Positions 1 to 6,607 of a DNA stretch of 10,580 nucleotides are shown one piece after another. The notes beneath the pieces are model-generated. The model was not told the DNA's origin. It ran no database searches and saw nothing but the letters and a program-made list of their open reading frames with translations. Position 1 is the first letter of the stretch, and every line of letters begins with the position of its first letter. The translations under genes were made by a program, and so were the position numbers. Source of the DNA: Synechococcales cyanobacterium PMM_0036 (lineage in GTDB: Bacteria; Cyanobacteriota; Cyanobacteriia; Elainellales; Elainellaceae); assembly GCA_949127645.1 (NCBI GenBank), contig CASBQM010000155.1:1-10580 (forward strand). Direction: 5' to 3'.

Positions 1-25
1 CCTCAGTATAAATCTTATTTCAATA

Positions 26-74
26 CCTAGCTCTATGCTCTAACAGTGTTTGAGGATATTTCTATCGAGCTAGG
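26..74. repeat. 8-bp inverted repeat upstream of the SWIM gene
   Basis: CCTAGCTC at 26-33 is the exact reverse complement of GAGCTAGG at 67-74, with 33 bases between. It lies in the leader of the SWIM gene and could be a leader hairpin or chance. No T-run follows the right arm. The first 95 bases show no coding frame that can be assigned: all three plus frames meet a stop by position 43. Confidence 0.3.
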
Positions 75-101
75 ATAAAGGCATTCACAAGGCTTTTGCC
101 C

Positions 102-926
102 ATGACCCACTACGACACTCAATCTAACCGCGAATGGTGGGCACAGCGCTGGGTTGATGTGCTGGAGTCCTTTGGCTGGCGGCGACGGCTAGAGCGCGCT
201 CGAAATTATGCTCGTCAAGGCAATGTGCTGGATATCCAGTTTGATGGCTCTAAGGTGGCGGCACAGGTTCAGGGAACCGCACCAGAACCTTATGATGTGT
301 CTCTATCTCTCGATCCCTTTGATGATGAGCAGTGGCAGTATGTGATTGAGTCAATGTCGGAACGGGCAATTTTCTCGGCGAAGCTGCTGTCGGGGGAGAT
401 GCCGCAGAATATTGAGGAAGTTTTTACCGCCAACGGGCTGAGCTTATTTCCCTACACTAAGTTTGATATTCATAGCCGCTGCTCTTGTCCTGATCCAGCG
501 AACCCCTGCAAGCACATTGGAGCCGTTTATTACCTGCTGGGCGATCGCTTCAGCGAAGATCCGTTTGTGCTGTTTCAGCTACGCGGTCGCAGCAAAGAGC
601 AGATTATTACGGCTCTGCGTCAGACCCGCAGCACTCAGGGCGAGGTTAGGCTCGTGGAGGAAACCATTCCAGAATCTTCTCAGATCGATCTTGCCACTTT
701 CTGGCAATACGATGAGCAGTTAGAATCTTCTCTGGTTGTAGTGGTTCCACCTCCTAGCAGCGAAACCATTCTGGATGTGTTAGGCGCAATCCCTCTCAAG
801 GCAGAGGCGGGGGGCAATCAAGGAGCGATCGCCTCTCAGCTTCTACTGGAATATCTCAAAACAATTTACGGTCAGGCAAGTCAGCAGGCTGTCCTAGCCG
901 CTATGGCAACTGGCGGACGCAGTTGA
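102..926 (+). CDS. SWIM zinc-finger protein
   Basis: A 274-residue protein when started at ATG 102. A TTG at 96 would add two residues, but AAGG at 89-92 sits 9 bases before ATG 102 and only 3 before the TTG, so ATG is preferred. The SWIM zinc-binding motif is complete: C-S-C at residues 127-129, then Cys136 and His138 (CxCx6CxH, inside CSCPDPANPCKHIG), followed by a hydrophobic helix. The N-terminal part has a WWAQRW tryptophan cluster, as is common in bacterial SWIM proteins. The family is thought to bind DNA or protein, and in many cyanobacteria and other bacteria it is encoded beside a SNF2-type helicase. No helicase is visible in the 95 bases upstream or downstream, so here it is an orphan or the helicase lies left of the window. 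The exact cellular role is unknown. Confidence 0.88.
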   Translation: MTHYDTQSNREWWAQRWVDVLESFGWRRRLERARNYARQGNVLDIQFDGSKVAAQVQGTAPEPYDVSLSLDPFDDEQWQYVIESMSERAIFSAKLLSGEMPQNIEEVFTANGLSLFPYTKFDIHSRCSCPDPANPCKHIGAVYYLLGDRFSEDPFVLFQLRGRSKEQIITALRQTRSTQGEVRLVEETIPESSQIDLATFWQYDEQLESSLVVVVPPPSSETILDVLGAIPLKAEAGGNQGAIASQLLLEYLKTIYGQASQQAVLAAMATGGRS

Positions 927-976
927 GAATGCTAATAGCTAGTCGGGTATTTAGGCAGGGCTAGGCTGTGTTCTTT

Positions 977-1002
977 GAGAGTGTTCAGGGTGTGAACCTC
1001 TC
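977..1002. terminator. Hairpin between convergent genes, possible bidirectional terminator
   Basis: GAGAG (977-981) pairs with CTCTC (998-1002) and GTTCA (983-987) pairs with TGAAC (993-997), with one bulged T at 982 and a 5-base loop. It lies between the stop of the SWIM gene and the stop of the convergent SBBP remnant, where a shared terminator would be expected. There is no clear T-run on either side, so the intrinsic-terminator reading is uncertain. Confidence 0.45.
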
Positions 1003-1027
1003 AGAAATAGACGGTGAGCTAAGCGGT

Positions 1028-1801
1028 TTAGGTCACAGAGTATTTCGTCACCCAGGCATCGTACTGTCCCTGGTCGGCAGTATCTGCGATCGCCCCTAAG
1101 GTCTGCCCCAGCACATAGACTGCGCCACCTGATACGGCAATACCGTAGGATTCATCGTCTTTGGCGGTGCCGAGTTGGGTGCTGCCTACCAAAGTACCGT
1201 TGCTGCTAAATGCGGCGATCCAGGCATCAGAACCTCCAGCGCTGGTGTTGCCAAAAATGCCGCCTGTCGTTTCGCCCGTCAAGAAGACATAGCCCGTTTC
1301 GCTAACGGCGATCGCTTGAGATTCATCCAATCCCGCTGTGCCAAACTGCTTCAGCCATTGCTGGGTTCCAGTCGTGCTGTATTTTGCCACGAAGCCGTCC
1401 TTGCCCCCGGCGCTAGTCTGTCCCGGCAAAGTGCCCTCTGTCTCACCTGTGATGTAGACATTGCCGCTGCTATCGACCGCGATACCCCGGGCATATTCTG
1501 CTGCAGAAATGGCGATCGTCTGATCCCAAAGCTTTGCGCCGCTTGCGCTATACTTTGCCAAAAACACATCGTCGCCCGTGAGGGGTCGATCAATATTGGT
1601 GGTTAACGTAGCATTGGTAATGCTCGCAATATAGATATTGCCGTCTAGATCGATCGCTACTCCAGTGGCGCTGCTAGAGCCAGACCCACTCCATTCTTTA
1701 GACCATAGCTCCTTGCCCGCGTTATCATATTTGATCACATAAGCATTGGTTGGGGTAGAGCCTGGAATGCCTTTGACTAATCCAGAGGCGTAGACAAGAA
1801 G
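1028..1801 (-). pseudogene. SBBP beta-propeller repeat protein, 5'-truncated
   Basis: About 4.5 repeats of roughly 55 residues are readable, with the SBBP pattern G-N-V-Y-I-T-G-E-T ... DGFVAKYSTTGTQQWLKQFG ... AIAVS. A GTG at 1736-1738 could start a 236-residue product. However, the same frame stays open for 21 more codons upstream and reads as the second half of another repeat (VYASG...TNAYVIKYD) until a TAG at 1802-1804. There is no start codon or ribosome site suited to a real N-terminus there, and no signal peptide. The reading that fits best is a longer, probably secreted or surface repeat protein that has lost its 5' part. The C-terminus ends cleanly after a partial blade (DAWVTKYSVT, then TAA). 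SBBP repeats form beta-propellers; a specific function cannot be given. It may still be expressed from the GTG, but that is unproven. Confidence 0.75.
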
Positions 1802-1834
1802 CTAGCTGATTAGCGCGAAGCCTAAGTAGGCTAA

Positions 1835-1969
1835 ATTCTGAGTGGTTCAGAAGGATTCTTACGTCTGTATGAGGCGAGAGCGTCTTACCAATCCTGGGCG
1901 AATCTGATGCAAGTGGTTCCCGACAATAAGAAGAATAAGTCAAAGCCTCACAAAAAGGTTCAACCCTAA
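1835..1969 (+). pseudogene. 3' remnant of an unidentified gene
   Basis: An open frame of 44 codons without an initiator runs from just after a TAA at 1832-1834 to TAA at 1967-1969. The product contains GFLRLYEARASYQSWANLMQ and ends in a lysine-rich tail (NKKNKSKPHKKVQP). Its balanced hydrophobic and aromatic content followed by a charged tail looks like the C-terminus of a protein rather than random sequence. I do not recognise the family. An internal ATG at 1907 would give only 20 residues. It begins about 30 bases from the broken end of the SBBP gene, on the opposite strand, as expected if one deletion removed the 5' parts of two divergent genes. It could instead be a chance open frame. Confidence 0.35.
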
Positions 1970-2027
1970 AGAGCGCATAAATTTAAGACGCTAATGCCAA
2001 ACACTCTAGAAGCATAAAGACAAACTT

Positions 2028-2684
2028 ATGAGCAGCCCTAATTCACCTACTCAAATGCATAGCCTTTACAAAGAGTGTCGAGATTCTGATTCAGAATATT
2101 TTGCAGTATTAGCGAAGAATCTTTACTACAAATCTAGACGTAAGAATATTCTCTCCCATCAGAATGCCACAATAAGAGGCTTAAAGAATCTTGATGTAAA
2201 TGGGACTCTTAGAGTTGAGATTAGTTATGTCGGATTCTCTCACCCATGCGATCGCACTTATCTCAACATTCACGGCAAGCTTAGGTTCAAAGGCGACTTT
2301 AGCATTGGTAGGGGTTGCAGGTTTCATATAGCTAAAGGAGCAACAGCCTCATTTGGGAAAGGCTTTATCAACACCGGAACGACTTTAGTAATAGATAATC
2401 ATCTTGAAGTCGGGGATGGTTGCGCTATCTCCTGGGGATGTCAATTTCTCGATACAGATTTTCATCAGGTAGATTATCCAGGGAGAGTAGAGCGGGAGGG
2501 GAGGATTTCTATTGGCAATAATGTTCTCATCGGATGTAATGTCACAATCTTAAAGGGAGTAACGATTCCTGATGGTTGTATTGTTGCAGCAGGATCAGTG
2601 GTGACGCGCCAATTTACAGAGCCGAACTTACTCATTGCGGGAAATCCTGCTCGAATCGTTAAGGAAGGAGTGAGTTGGGGTTAG
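2028..2684 (+). CDS. Hexapeptide-repeat (left-handed beta-helix) acyltransferase
   Basis: A 218-residue protein of the WbbJ/LacA-like acyltransferase superfamily, which usually transfers acetyl groups from acetyl-CoA to sugars of surface polysaccharides in the cytoplasm. Imperfect hexapeptide repeats run from about residue 84 to 195. The segment GCAISWGCQFLDTDFHQVDY (131-150) holds the probable catalytic His146, and IGNNVLIGCNVTILKGVTIP (162-181) gives the typical coil pattern. The family ending AGNPARIVKEG lies at 204-214. Residues 1-80 are more variable and lysine/arginine rich, longer than in the shortest family members. The start ATG at 2028 has only a weak purine stretch upstream; ATG 2055 is an alternative. 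The gene stands alone, with the sulfotransferase gene 415 bases downstream, and suits the remains of an exopolysaccharide cluster. The sugar substrate cannot be deduced. Confidence 0.87.
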   Translation: MSSPNSPTQMHSLYKECRDSDSEYFAVLAKNLYYKSRRKNILSHQNATIRGLKNLDVNGTLRVEISYVGFSHPCDRTYLNIHGKLRFKGDFSIGRGCRFHIAKGATASFGKGFINTGTTLVIDNHLEVGDGCAISWGCQFLDTDFHQVDYPGRVEREGRISIGNNVLIGCNVTILKGVTIPDGCIVAAGSVVTRQFTEPNLLIAGNPARIVKEGVSWG

Positions 2685-2878
2685 AAATAGTTCCGAAGAT
2701 TTAACCTTCGCGTGAGAAAAGGGGTCGGGGATGAGGGGGCAAAAGTTTGTCAGGCAACCAGAGGCAAATGGATTTTGGGGGACAGCCGAAACAAGCGATC
2801 GACATAGTAAACGTGCTGTAAGAGACGTTGATGGCAGTGCTAAAACTGTATGAGTTCAAGACAACTGAGCGTTTTATT

Positions 2879-2918
2879 CTTAACCTTTTCTCAAAAGCTT
2901 TCCTGAGAAGAGTTTAAG
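2879..2918. repeat. Strong 15-position hairpin
   Basis: CTTAACCTTTTCTCA (2879-2893) pairs with TGAGAAGAGTTTAAG (2904-2918) over 15 positions, with one C-T mismatch (2884/2913) and one T-G wobble. The 10-base loop is AAAGCTTTCC. There is no T-run on the right side, so it is not a classical intrinsic terminator. It could be an RNA structure in the leader of the downstream gene or a mobile palindromic repeat. Confidence 0.5.
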
Positions 2919-2954
2919 GTAGCTGTATGGGAACTTTAAGAGAGTATAGTAGTT

Positions 2955-3014
2955 CTAGAAGATTGTTCGTAATAGAGAATCTTAATCCCTTTGCAGACAG
3001 AGCTTCTAGTTTTT
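2955..3014 (+). terminator. Terminator-like or attenuator-like structure
   Basis: CTAGAAG (2955-2961) is complementary to CTTCTAG (3003-3009), which is followed at once by five T (3010-3014). Inside it AAGATT (2959-2964) can pair with AATCTT (2978-2983), giving an alternative fold that competes for the left arm. It lies 270 bases after the acyltransferase stop and 85 bases before the sulfotransferase start. It could end readthrough transcription or act as a leader structure. The long loop lowers confidence. Confidence 0.35.
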
Positions 3015-3099
3015 GATGGTTTGATCGCCCGGTGAGTGACTAACCGCAATATCACCCTCCTAAACCTTATTTTCCCCTAGCAGTACATAGGTCGAGACT

Positions 3100-4251
3100 A
3101 TGAACAGCACCTTGTGCCCAGCACAATCTCAGTCACTGCCTGATGACATCTTTTTAGTTTCCTATCCAAAGTCAGGCAACACTTGGCTGCGGTTTTTGAT
3201 TGGTAATTACCTTACCCACAGCAGGTGTAATTTCAAAAACTGCGATTCAATTATTCCAGATATTCATTACAACCCTGAGCAAGTTGAGCAACTACAAAAG
3301 CCAAGAATTATTAAAAGCCATAGCCCATTTACGCCCGAATACAATCGGGTTGTTTATATCGTCAGAGATGGACGAGACGTCGCGGTTTCCTATTACTTCT
3401 ATGCGCTCAAGTTTGGGCTTGTGGAGAGCCACACTAGGTTTGAAGATTTTATCCTGCGCTTTAATAACGGGACTGTTGATGACTTCACTCCTTGGAATCA
3501 TCATGTGGGTTCATGGATTGAGCGAGCAAACCAAAATTTTTTATTGATTAAGTACGAAGATCTGAAGGCAAATGCTGAACGCGAGCTAACTCGTTTTCTA
3601 GAATTTGCAGATTTACCGATCGACTCCAGTAGACTGACCTCTGCCGTAAAAGCTTCTGAGTTTTCCAATATGCAAAAACTTGAAAAGCAGCAGCAATATC
3701 GAGAAGATCAGTATCGTGTGTTTGGAGGTTCTGATCCTAACATTCAATTTGTACGGAAAGGGCAAGTTGGAGGCTGGCAAGAATTTTTTGACGATCGCCT
3801 TTTAGCAGATTTTATCGATCGCCATGGCTCAACTCTAGAACGCTTAGACTATCTGCCGCCTGGAATTACGGCAGGGCTGCGATCAATTACCGCTCAGCTT
3901 CGAGTCACTCAAGCCAACTTACGACAATCCCAAGTCACTTTAGAGCAATCTCAAGCTCAGCAGCAGCAGCTTCAACATAGCCTGGAGCAATCTCAAGTCC
4001 GACAACAGCAGCTTGAAGCTGTATTGGAGCAGTCGCAAATTCAGCAGGAGCAGATCGAAACTTCATTTAATCAATTTCAGGTGCAGTCTAAAGTCCAGCG
4101 AAAGCGCCTAAGAGCTAAACTGAAGCAGGCTGAGGAGAAGATTGCTGCAATGGAATCTAGCAAATTCTGGAGACTGAGGCAGAAGTGGATTAACCTCAAG
4201 CAGCTCATTAAATTTAGCTTAGGGACAATATTTGGTGAACGGACTGATTGA
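3100..4251 (+). CDS. PAPS-dependent sulfotransferase with C-terminal coiled coil
   Basis: A 383-residue protein. Residues 15-250 are a sulfotransferase domain with the full set of family landmarks: the 5'-phosphosulfate loop PKSGNTWLR (23-31), the KSH motif with probable catalytic His74, the 3'-phosphate-binding segment IVRDGRDVAVSYY (87-99, Arg89 and Ser97), and the C-terminal RKGQVGGWQEFF (219-230) matching RKGxxGxWxxxF. These predict sulfate transfer from PAPS to a hydroxyl or amino group, likely on a polysaccharide or small molecule. Residues about 262-350 form a glutamine-rich coiled coil, and the end carries MESSKFWRLRQKWINLK (351-367). ATG 3100 has AGG at 3089-3091 with an 8-base spacer. 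The end overlaps the start of the fetB-like gene. The acceptor is unknown; from memory, similar coiled-coil and SSKFW tails occur on cyanobacterial glycan enzymes. Confidence 0.88.
   Translation: MNSTLCPAQSQSLPDDIFLVSYPKSGNTWLRFLIGNYLTHSRCNFKNCDSIIPDIHYNPEQVEQLQKPRIIKSHSPFTPEYNRVVYIVRDGRDVAVSYYFYALKFGLVESHTRFEDFILRFNNGTVDDFTPWNHHVGSWIERANQNFLLIKYEDLKANAERELTRFLEFADLPIDSSRLTSAVKASEFSNMQKLEKQQQYREDQYRVFGGSDPNIQFVRKGQVGGWQEFFDDRLLADFIDRHGSTLERLDYLPPGITAGLRSITAQLRVTQANLRQSQVTLEQSQAQQQQLQHSLEQSQVRQQQLEAVLEQSQIQQEQIETSFNQFQVQSKVQRKRLRAKLKQAEEKIAAMESSKFWRLRQKWINLKQLIKFSLGTIFGERTD
3940..4065 (+). repeat. Three 42-bp tandem repeats inside the sulfotransferase gene
   Basis: Three in-frame 42-base units encode 14-residue (two-heptad) repeats at residues 281-322: LEQSQAQQQQLQHS, LEQSQVRQQQLEAV and LEQSQIQQEQIETS. 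A fourth, weaker unit (LRQSQVT) precedes them. Each unit opens with a codon run for L-E-Q-S-Q. The spacing keeps hydrophobic residues in phase for a coiled coil. The copies have diverged, so the array is not freshly expanded. Confidence 0.8.
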
Positions 4252-5020
4252 GCTAGACTTGGTGCGCATTGGGCTAGCGCTGGGGCTGATGGTACTGGCG
4301 ATCGCCCTTTCGGCATGGCAAAAGCTGGGGCTAGAGAAAAGTCTGGCGATCGCTACCGGACGCACAGTGCTTCAGCTTCTAGTCGTGGGCTATGTCCTGG
4401 AAATTATTTTTGCTATTAACAATCCTTGGGCAGTTCTGGGAATTTTAATGGCAATGCTGACGATCGCCACCATTGTGGCACGCAATCGCATCAGCAAAAA
4501 GATTCCTAACCTTCTGCCAATCGTGGGCGGCTCAGTATTGCTCAGCACAGCCTTTACCCTAGCTTACGTGACCCTGCTAGTACTGCAACCTAGCCCCTGG
4601 TATGAGCCACGATACCTAATTCCGCTAGCCGGGATCTTGCTGGGTAACACCATGAATGCGGCAGCAATTGCAGGCGATCGGTTTGTTAGCACCCTCAACG
4701 CTAGTCAGCTTGATTTAGAGACTCACCTCAGCTTAGGAGCCACGCCCCAGCAAGCCACGGAGCTTTACCGCAAAGATGCCATCAAAACAGGGCTGATTCC
4801 GACCCTCAATACCATGACGGTAGTAGGCATCGTCACGCTACCTGGCGCGTTCACCGGACAGGTTTTGGGCGGCATCAACCCTCTCAACGCAGCGCTCTAT
4901 CAGATGTTGATCATGTTCATCTTAGCGATCGCCACTCTAATCACCACAATCTTGGTTATTCAAGGCATCGATCGGCAGTTTTTCAATGCTAACGCTCAGC
5001 TTAGGGAGTTCTCGCGCTAG
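4235..5020 (+). CDS. fetB: FetB-type (UPF0014) ABC transporter permease
   Basis: About 261 residues, matching the usual length near 260 of the FetB/YbbM family, the membrane subunit of a putative iron exporter in E. coli; plant ALS3/STAR2 is related. Six to seven membrane segments are visible (counted from TTG 4232: about 11-28, 38-62, 66-83, 97-118, 126-147, 196-212, 222-245). Family blocks are present: YLIPLAGILLGNTMNAAAIA (128-147), the coupling-type stretch SLGATPQQATELYRKDAI (167-184) and NTMTVVGIVTLPGAFTGQVL (193-212). Starts GTG 4235 and TTG 4232 are both possible with AGGGA at 4221-4225. Either lies inside the end of the sulfotransferase gene, so translational coupling is plausible. 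The ATPase partner FetA is not in the window. The substrate (iron or another metal) is inferred from the family only. Confidence 0.85.
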   Translation: MNGLIELDLVRIGLALGLMVLAIALSAWQKLGLEKSLAIATGRTVLQLLVVGYVLEIIFAINNPWAVLGILMAMLTIATIVARNRISKKIPNLLPIVGGSVLLSTAFTLAYVTLLVLQPSPWYEPRYLIPLAGILLGNTMNAAAIAGDRFVSTLNASQLDLETHLSLGATPQQATELYRKDAIKTGLIPTLNTMTVVGIVTLPGAFTGQVLGGINPLNAALYQMLIMFILAIATLITTILVIQGIDRQFFNANAQLREFSR

Positions 5021-5322
5021 TCAACCTGGACTGCTTTCACATCTACTGGTACAGAGTCAGTAGCATCCACAGGACTGGTTGTTTGAGCTGATACCGTTCC
5101 AGACTTTTTGTCTTTGTTAGCTTTGACGCGATCGAGCAACATTTGAGAAATTTCTGATACCACTAGGGTCATGATCACTACGTCATCGATCTGCCCAATG
5201 AAGGGAATGAAATCGGGAGCAATATCGATCGGGCTGATTAGGTACACAGCCGCGCCGCCCAAAATCCACCAGCGGTACTTAGGATTGCGGATGGATTGAC
5301 GGAACCAGTCGTAGAATTTCAT
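5017..5322 (-). CDS. YkvA/DUF1232 small membrane protein
   Basis: A 101-residue protein. Residues 17-65 match the DUF1232 (YkvA) core, with the signature YLISPIDIAPDFIPFIGQID (27-46) followed by DD and a second hydrophobic helix to about 64. This suggests two membrane-embedded helices. The C-terminal 35 residues are polar, with lysine and then acidic/valine runs, and probably lie outside the membrane. ATG 5322 is preceded on the minus strand by AGAGGAAA, a good ribosome site at normal spacing. The stop shares the bases CTAG (5017-5020) with the stop of the convergent fetB-like gene. DUF1232 has no established biochemical function. Confidence 0.85.
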   Translation of the reverse strand: MKFYDWFRQSIRNPKYRWWILGGAAVYLISPIDIAPDFIPFIGQIDDVVIMTLVVSEISQMLLDRVKANKDKKSGTVSAQTTSPVDATDSVPVDVKAVQVD

Positions 5323-5480
5323 GGGTTGTTTCCTCTCTGTCTTCTACTCAATTGTCGCAAGTTTACTCAATTTGCGAAATATCGCTTTAGTTAGGATCTC
5401 CGATCTAATTTGGGTGTGAGAACCGATGACGGTGGCAAGCTTGCGGTAATCAAAATCAGGAATGGAGCTAACTCTAGAAA
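5323..5480 (-). other. Intergenic region between permease and YkvA genes
   Basis: A 158-base non-coding gap. It contains an inverted repeat TCGCAA (5355-5360) / TTGCGA (5372-5377) just upstream of the YkvA gene, and a 10-base palindrome GCAAGCTTGC at 5435-5444. A near-palindrome around TCTAGA (5468-5484) overlaps the stop of the permease gene. These may include a promoter or operator for the YkvA gene and a weak terminator for the permease, but no consensus site is recognised. Confidence 0.3.
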
Positions 5481-6545
5481 TTAGTCTATTTCCGATAGGC
5501 TGATTCGGGGGTCAACAAACTTCAGCGCCAAATCTGCCAGAAGATTACCAATAATCAGCATTACGGCTCCCATCATCAGGCTTGCCATCGTTAAGTACAA
5601 ATCTTGGCTCTGCACCGCCTGAAGAACCAGCCGCCCCAAACCCGGCCAGTTAAAAAAGGTTTCGGTAATAAACGCGCCGCTCAGCAGACCTGCAAACTCA
5701 AAGCCTAATAGCGTGATCAGAGGGTTGACAGCATTCCGGAGTGCATGGATGTAGATGACGCGATTTTCGGGCAATCCTTTGGCGCGTGCGGTTTGAATAT
5801 AGTCTTGCCGCAGCACATCCAGAAGTTCGCCCCGCATGAGCCGCTGTAATCCAGCAAATCCGGTAATGCTCAGCACAAGGGTCGGCAAGATCATATGCCA
5901 GCCGATATCAATTACCTTGCCTAGCGGGGTGAAGTCGGAATGGTCAATACTCGTCATGCCGCCTACTGGGAACAGGGGTGACGTAACCTGAGCAAAAAAT
6001 AGAAACAGCAGACCCGTAATCAGCGTCGGGAAACCCTGACCAAAATAGGTGAAGATCCGCAGAATTCGATCGCCCCATTTGTTGTAATGTATGGCGCTAT
6101 AGATGCCCAAAGGAATAGCGATCGCCCAGGTAATCACGAGTGATGCCAGCGACAGCAGCAGAGTTGCGCCTATACGCTCCCAGAGTAATGATGTCACCGA
6201 TCGCTGAGAATAGGCAAAGCTCACGCCGAAGTTGCCCTGCGTGACAATTTCCTTAAGCCACAGAAAATATTGCTGTAGCAAAGGCTTATCCAGACCATAT
6301 TGCTGCTCTAAAGCCTTGATCGTTTCTTGGGAAACTTCTGGCTTTTGGCGAATGGTGTCCAAAAAGTCTCCAGGGGCAAGCTGGGCAATGAAAAAGCTGA
6401 GAGCTGAAACGAGCAAAAGCGTGGGCAAAGCCTGCAAGATTCGCTTGATCACATAGGCAAACGACTCGCTGGTTAGGATTCTAGTCAGACCCTCCCAAAA
6501 CGCTTGCGATCGCTGCCGGAGTGAGGAGGCTTTATTGGAGGTCAT
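5481..6545 (-). CDS. ABC transporter permease, DppB/OppB family
   Basis: A 354-residue inner-membrane permease of the peptide/nickel (DppB/OppB) importer family. Six membrane helices are visible at about 33-55, 127-150, 163-186, 217-233, 272-295 and 318-343. After TM1 the family's periplasmic region begins with APGDF (57-61) and includes YGLDKPLLQQYFLWL (83-97) and GNFGVSF (104-110). The cytoplasmic EAA-type loop that contacts the ATPase is RGELLDVLRQDYIQTARAKG (238-257), and FFNWPGLGRL (297-306) is another family block. The polar N-terminal extension of about 30 residues is longer than in E. coli DppB. ATG 6545 has no clear ribosome site. No substrate-binding protein, second permease or ATPase is nearby, so the partners must be elsewhere; the substrate is probably oligopeptides but is not determinable. 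It follows aroE by 62 bases. Confidence 0.9.
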   Translation of the reverse strand: MTSNKASSLRQRSQAFWEGLTRILTSESFAYVIKRILQALPTLLLVSALSFFIAQLAPGDFLDTIRQKPEVSQETIKALEQQYGLDKPLLQQYFLWLKEIVTQGNFGVSFAYSQRSVTSLLWERIGATLLLSLASLVITWAIAIPLGIYSAIHYNKWGDRILRIFTYFGQGFPTLITGLLFLFFAQVTSPLFPVGGMTSIDHSDFTPLGKVIDIGWHMILPTLVLSITGFAGLQRLMRGELLDVLRQDYIQTARAKGLPENRVIYIHALRNAVNPLITLLGFEFAGLLSGAFITETFFNWPGLGRLVLQAVQSQDLYLTMASLMMGAVMLIIGNLLADLALKFVDPRISLSEID

Positions 6546-6607
6546 GGCTCATGTTGAGTCTGGGTTATTAAGTTATAGCGTTTTTGGAGGCGATCGCTTT
6601 CAAGGTT

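Larger units (their letters stand above)
2685..3099. other. 415-base intergenic region with structured and repeat-like DNA
   Basis: No gene of known family is present. Bases 2714-2740 are G-rich and, read on the minus strand, resemble the C-rich stretch at 10371-10389 (GCCCCTCACCCCTTCTCCC), suggesting two copies of a decayed dispersed repeat. A 40-codon plus-strand open frame (ATG 2731 to TGA 2853) exists, but it starts inside the repeat and has no family resemblance that I can see, so it is not called as a gene. A long hairpin (2879-2918) and a terminator-like structure (2955-3014) follow and are listed separately. No promoter for the sulfotransferase gene could be picked out with confidence. 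Confidence 0.6.

Noticed and set aside
1175..1606. 143-codon plus-strand open frame inside the SBBP region
   Set aside because: It is antisense to unmistakable SBBP repeats and cysteine/alanine-rich in the manner of a shadow frame.
1725..1943. 72-codon minus-strand open frame at the scar
   Set aside because: It runs across the junction region, out of frame with the clear SBBP repeat coding, and antisense to the 1835-1969 frame. Its product has no family character.
2714..2853. Insertion sequence remnant in the 2685-3099 gap
   Set aside because: No transposase-like coding, terminal inverted repeats or target duplication could be found.
3940..4065. Possible CRISPR-like array because of regular 42-base spacing
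   Set aside because: The units are contiguous, diverged, in frame with a protein and encode heptads; there are no spacers or cas genes.
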